From Marinobacterium nitratireducens (GTDB lineage: Bacteria > Pseudomonadota > Gammaproteobacteria > Pseudomonadales > Balneatricaceae), in assembly GCF_014645375.1 (NCBI RefSeq), contig NZ_BMLT01000003.1, positions 355,983-419,982 on the forward strand: a stretch of 64,000 nucleotides of DNA. The letters are read 5' to 3'. Below the pieces are notes generated by a model. That model had not been told where the DNA came from. It ran no database searches and saw nothing but the letters and a program-made list of their open reading frames with translations. The position numbers were made by a program, and so were the translations under genes. Positions 61,383-64,000 of the stretch are shown one piece after another (the stretch's first letter is position 1; each line of letters opens with the position of its first letter).

Positions 61383-62732
61383 CTATCCGTTGTTCGCTTC
61401 CAGCCCGACAGCGCTTTCCACCGGCACCGCTTTCATGCCGAGGCGGCGCCCCACCAGCGCGACCGCGACGGTTGCGATGGCGCCGGGAATGGCCAGTGCC
61501 AGGAAGTTCAGATGATGAGGCAGTGCCAGCGCCAGCAGAGTACCGCCGAGCATGGGGCCGACGATAGCGCCGTTACGGCCGATTCCGGAGGCCCAGCCCA
61601 GCCCCGTCGAGCGGATGTTGGTGGGGTAATACTGCGCCACGTAGGCATATAGCAGGATCTGGGAGCCAATAGTCGTGGCGCCGGCGATGCCCATCAGGGT
61701 GTACAGCAGCCACATCGGATTCTCGTAACCCAGCATGGTCAGCGATGCCGATCCCAGGATAAAGAAGACCACCAATACCGAGCGCAGAGAGAACCGGTCG
61801 GCCAGCCAGCCGCCGCCGACCGCGCCGATGATCGCGCCGATATTCAGCACCATCAGGAACATCAGGCTGGAGCTCAGGGCGTATCCGGCCATCGACATCA
61901 GCTTCGGCAGCCAGGAGCCCAGCGCGTATACCATCAGCAGGCAGCAGAAGAAGGCGACCCAGAACATCGCGGTGCTGAAGGCGCGCCCGCCACGGAAAAG
62001 CTCCAGTACCGAAGCCTTGCTCTCGGTCGTTACCGGCACCACCAGGCGATCCTGCGCATCGATTCCGCGATCCGGGGCAACCTTCTGCAGGATGCTACGG
62101 GCTTCCTGTTCGCGCTTCTGGGCCATCAGGAAGGCTACGGACTCGGGCAGGAACTTCAGCATCAGCGGCAGCAGCAGCATCGGCACGATCGCCAGATAGA
62201 ACATGATCTCCCAGCCGTAGTTCGGCACGATCCAGATACCAAGACCCGCGGACATCATGCCGCCCACCGCATAACCGGAAAACATCAGCGCGACCAGGGT
62301 GCTGCGGCTTCTCTTCGGCGAGTACTCGCTCATCAGCGAGACGACGTTGGGCATGACCCCGCCGATCCCGAGCCCGGCGATAAAGCGCAGTATTCCGAAC
62401 TGCCAGGGCGTGGTGGCGAAGCCATTGATCACGGTGGTGACGCTGAACAGCACCACGCACATCAGAATGGTTTTCTTGCGCCCGAGCTTGTCGGAGAGCA
62501 TGCCAAACCCCATGGCGCCGAACATCATGCCAAAGAGGGCGCTGCTGCCCAGCAAGCCGGCCACATAGGGATTCAGCTCCCACTGATCCATCAGCAGCGG
62601 CAGCACCACGCCGTAAATCACCAGGTCATAGCCATCGAAGACAATGATCAGGGTGCACCAGAAGAGCACCTTCCAGTGGAAGGCAGTGAACCTCGAATTA
62701 TCGATTACGTCGTTAACGTCAATGTTACGCAT
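61383..62732 (-). CDS. benK: Aromatic acid:H+ symporter, BenK-like MFS transporter
   Basis: 449 residues, AAHS family. First helix DGYDLVIYGVVLPLL carries the DGxD aromatic-acid motif; GFGMLSDKLGRKKTILMCVV is the loop 2-3 MFS motif and KRSRSTLVALMFSGYAVGG follows. Twelve helices with a large central loop. Imports benzoate or a related aromatic acid. Downstream of benD with 65 bases between. Confidence 0.9.
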   Translation of the reverse strand: MRNIDVNDVIDNSRFTAFHWKVLFWCTLIIVFDGYDLVIYGVVLPLLMDQWELNPYVAGLLGSSALFGMMFGAMGFGMLSDKLGRKKTILMCVVLFSVTTVINGFATTPWQFGILRFIAGLGIGGVMPNVVSLMSEYSPKRSRSTLVALMFSGYAVGGMMSAGLGIWIVPNYGWEIMFYLAIVPMLLLPLMLKFLPESVAFLMAQKREQEARSILQKVAPDRGIDAQDRLVVPVTTESKASVLELFRGGRAFSTAMFWVAFFCCLLMVYALGSWLPKLMSMAGYALSSSLMFLMVLNIGAIIGAVGGGWLADRFSLRSVLVVFFILGSASLTMLGYENPMWLLYTLMGIAGATTIGSQILLYAYVAQYYPTNIRSTGLGWASGIGRNGAIVGPMLGGTLLALALPHHLNFLALAIPGAIATVAVALVGRRLGMKAVPVESAVGLEANNG

Positions 62733-62797
62733 GTTGTGTTACCCCTGTTGTTGTATTTCTCGGAGGTTTCGCTGGCAGAGAGGTTTTCGGCCTCTGT

Positions 62798-63577
62798 TTA
62801 CCCCGTATCGCCGCCGGCGACGGGCAGAACGGTTCCGGTCAGGTAGCTGGCGGCATCCGAGGCCAGGAACAGAATCGGTTCGGCCTGCTCGTCCAGCGTG
62901 CCGTAGCGATGCATGAAGGAGGTGGCGCGGGTCTGGTCGATCAGGGACTGGTACCAGGCCTTCTCGCGTTCGCCCTGTTCTTCGGTGTTGCGCGGGGTCA
63001 GCCGCGCGGGCGCTTCGGTGCCACCCGGTGCGGTGGCATTGACGCGGATGCCGTGCTCGGCGTACTCGAACGCCAGATTCACGGTCAGGGCGTTGACCCC
63101 GCCTTTGGCCGCGCCGTAGGGCACCCGCATCAGCCCCCGGGTCGCGACGGAGGAAACGTTGACGATAACCCCGCCCTTCTGCTCGATCATGTAAGGCAGC
63201 ACCGCACGGCAACACCAGAGCGTCGGGAACAGCGAACGCTGGATTTCCTTCTGGATCTGCTCAGGTCCGTAGTGCTCGAAGGGCTGCGCCCAGATGGTGC
63301 CGCCGACGTTGTTGATCAGGATATCGATGCGACCGTACCGCTCCTGCGCCCTGGCCATCACCGTTTCCGCGCCTTCCCAGGTCTCCAGGTCCGCCTGCAC
63401 CGCCAGGGCTTCCACGCCCCGGTCGCGCAGCTCGGCCGCCAGCCCCAGCACGTAGTCGGCGATATCCACCAGCACCAGGCGGGCGCCTTCGCCAGCGGCG
63501 AGTTCGGCGACCCGCTTGCCGATGCCCTGGGCGGCTCCGGTCACGACCATCACCCTGTCGGTGAAGCGGGCCTTCAT
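62798..63577 (-). CDS. benD: 1,6-dihydroxycyclohexa-2,4-diene-1-carboxylate dehydrogenase
   Basis: 259 residues, SDR fold. Cofactor motif VMVVTGAAQGIGKRVAELAA, NNVGG near 90, catalytic Ser in NVSSVATRG and YGAAKGG (YxxxK). The benD-specific C-terminal ATSFMHRYGTLDEQAEPILFLASDAASYLTGT is present. It converts the benzoate cis-diol to catechol. ATG 63577 overlaps the benC stop as ATGA. Confidence 0.9.
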   Translation of the reverse strand: MKARFTDRVMVVTGAAQGIGKRVAELAAGEGARLVLVDIADYVLGLAAELRDRGVEALAVQADLETWEGAETVMARAQERYGRIDILINNVGGTIWAQPFEHYGPEQIQKEIQRSLFPTLWCCRAVLPYMIEQKGGVIVNVSSVATRGLMRVPYGAAKGGVNALTVNLAFEYAEHGIRVNATAPGGTEAPARLTPRNTEEQGEREKAWYQSLIDQTRATSFMHRYGTLDEQAEPILFLASDAASYLTGTVLPVAGGDTG

Positions 63578-64000
63578 GCCACCTTCTCCACTTTGACGCT
63601 GGGCGTGAACTTCTCGTAGTGGAAGGACTTCGGTTCGATGCCCTGCTCGCGGAAGTAACCCAGCACCGCGTCCACCATCGGCGGCGGCCCGCACAGGTAG
63701 ACGTCGACGTCGCCATCGTTGATCGGCGCGTCTTCCATGTGGTTGGTCACGTAGCCCTTGTGCGGATGCTGGCTGGCGTCGCTGGCGACGACGGTCTTGA
63801 AGCTGAAGTTCTCGATCTGCTGCGCGAAAGCCTCCAGCGCCGCCACGCACACCAGGTCATCGTCGTTGGTGACGCCGTAGATCAGGTGCGTCGGCTGATC
63901 GCAGCCCTTCTCTTTCAGGGCTTCCAGCATGGCCAGGAACGGCGCCAGCCCGGTGCCGCCGGCCAGCATCAGAACCGGACGCTCGACTGCACGCTGATAA
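63574..64000 (-). CDS. benC: Benzoate 1,2-dioxygenase reductase, C-terminal part
   Basis: The last 141 codons of BenC; the 5' part with the plant-type ferredoxin is beyond the right edge. YQRAVERPVLMLAGGTGLAP is the NADH-binding GGTGxAP motif, then HLIYGVTNDDDLVCVAALEAF and VYLCGPPPMVDAVLGYFREQG of the FNR-like domain. Passes electrons from NADH to the BenAB oxygenase. The operon reads benC-benD-benK leftward. Confidence 0.9.
   Translation of the reverse strand, partial: YQRAVERPVLMLAGGTGLAPFLAMLEALKEKGCDQPTHLIYGVTNDDDLVCVAALEAFAQQIENFSFKTVVASDASQHPHKGYVTNHMEDAPINDGDVDVYLCGPPPMVDAVLGYFREQGIEPKSFHYEKFTPSVKVEKVA

Overview
The window is about 64 kb of GC-rich, gene-dense chromosome from a free-living gammaproteobacterium. 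An oceanospirillad or pseudomonad relative such as Marinobacterium is my guess; no rRNA or other decisive marker is present. Support comes from Pseudomonas-like families (PA2817 type, DUF1285, YcjX/YcjF), class I PHA synthase, benzoate (ben) and homoprotocatechuate (hpa) catabolism, and many REP-like intergenic repeats. No phage, transposase or CRISPR array was seen.

Layout. 1-4.6 kb: 5' end of a ybdL-like aminotransferase, a GATE-domain membrane protein, and a zinc-type ABC operon (zrgA-like, ATPase, permease, DUF3299) behind a convincing Zur box. 4.7-14.2 kb: housekeeping genes (ycjX-ycjF, GIY-YIG, trmN6, Lrp family, DUF1285, MTHFR-like, retropepsin-like, yciH, dGTPase). 14.4-16.2 kb: a compact MNIO (DUF692) plus DUF2063 operon headed by a 16-codon ORF with a strong ribosome binding site, a possible new RiPP-type system. 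16.6-29.5 kb: an ECF sigma factor/ChrR stress regulon (sigma-chrR-DUF523/DUF1722-photolyase on one side; FAD oxidoreductase, DUF1365, CFA synthase, MFS and DUF3833 on the other; a third operon DUF6134-SDR-SnoaL). Three matching promoters of form (T/A)GATCC-N16/17-CGTA(C/A)A tie it together; a fructose PTS gene lies inside. 29.8-36.8 kb: periplasmic PPIase, phaC, thioesterase, nitroreductase, queF, an ABC-2 exporter, PA2817-type protein. 37-43.6 kb: a possible conflict locus with a two-TM DUF4231 protein divergent from a TIR-STAND-TM-WD40 protein, followed by two envelope proteins and a 51-residue basic protein.

43.6-58.7 kb: aromatic catabolism. An ACAD-fold oxygenase and flavin reductase face an HxlR regulator across a tandem dyad operator. 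An AidB-type gene sits behind two GTGAA-N6-TTCAC boxes. The hpa genes form two divergent operons (hpaF-hpaR-ALDH-hpaD; hpaH-hpaI-hpaG1-hpaG2-hpaE) with four copies of a TAGTTAATATATTAAC-like box, followed by an orphan TRAP binding protein. There is no hpaBC, so the two-component oxygenase is a candidate for the first ring hydroxylation. 58.7-59.6 kb: a repeat array made of tRNA-Gly 3' ends, then tRNA-Gly and tRNA-Glu. 59.7-64 kb: benE, then benC (partial)-benD-benK.

All functional calls are from reading translations and motifs; no database search was possible.
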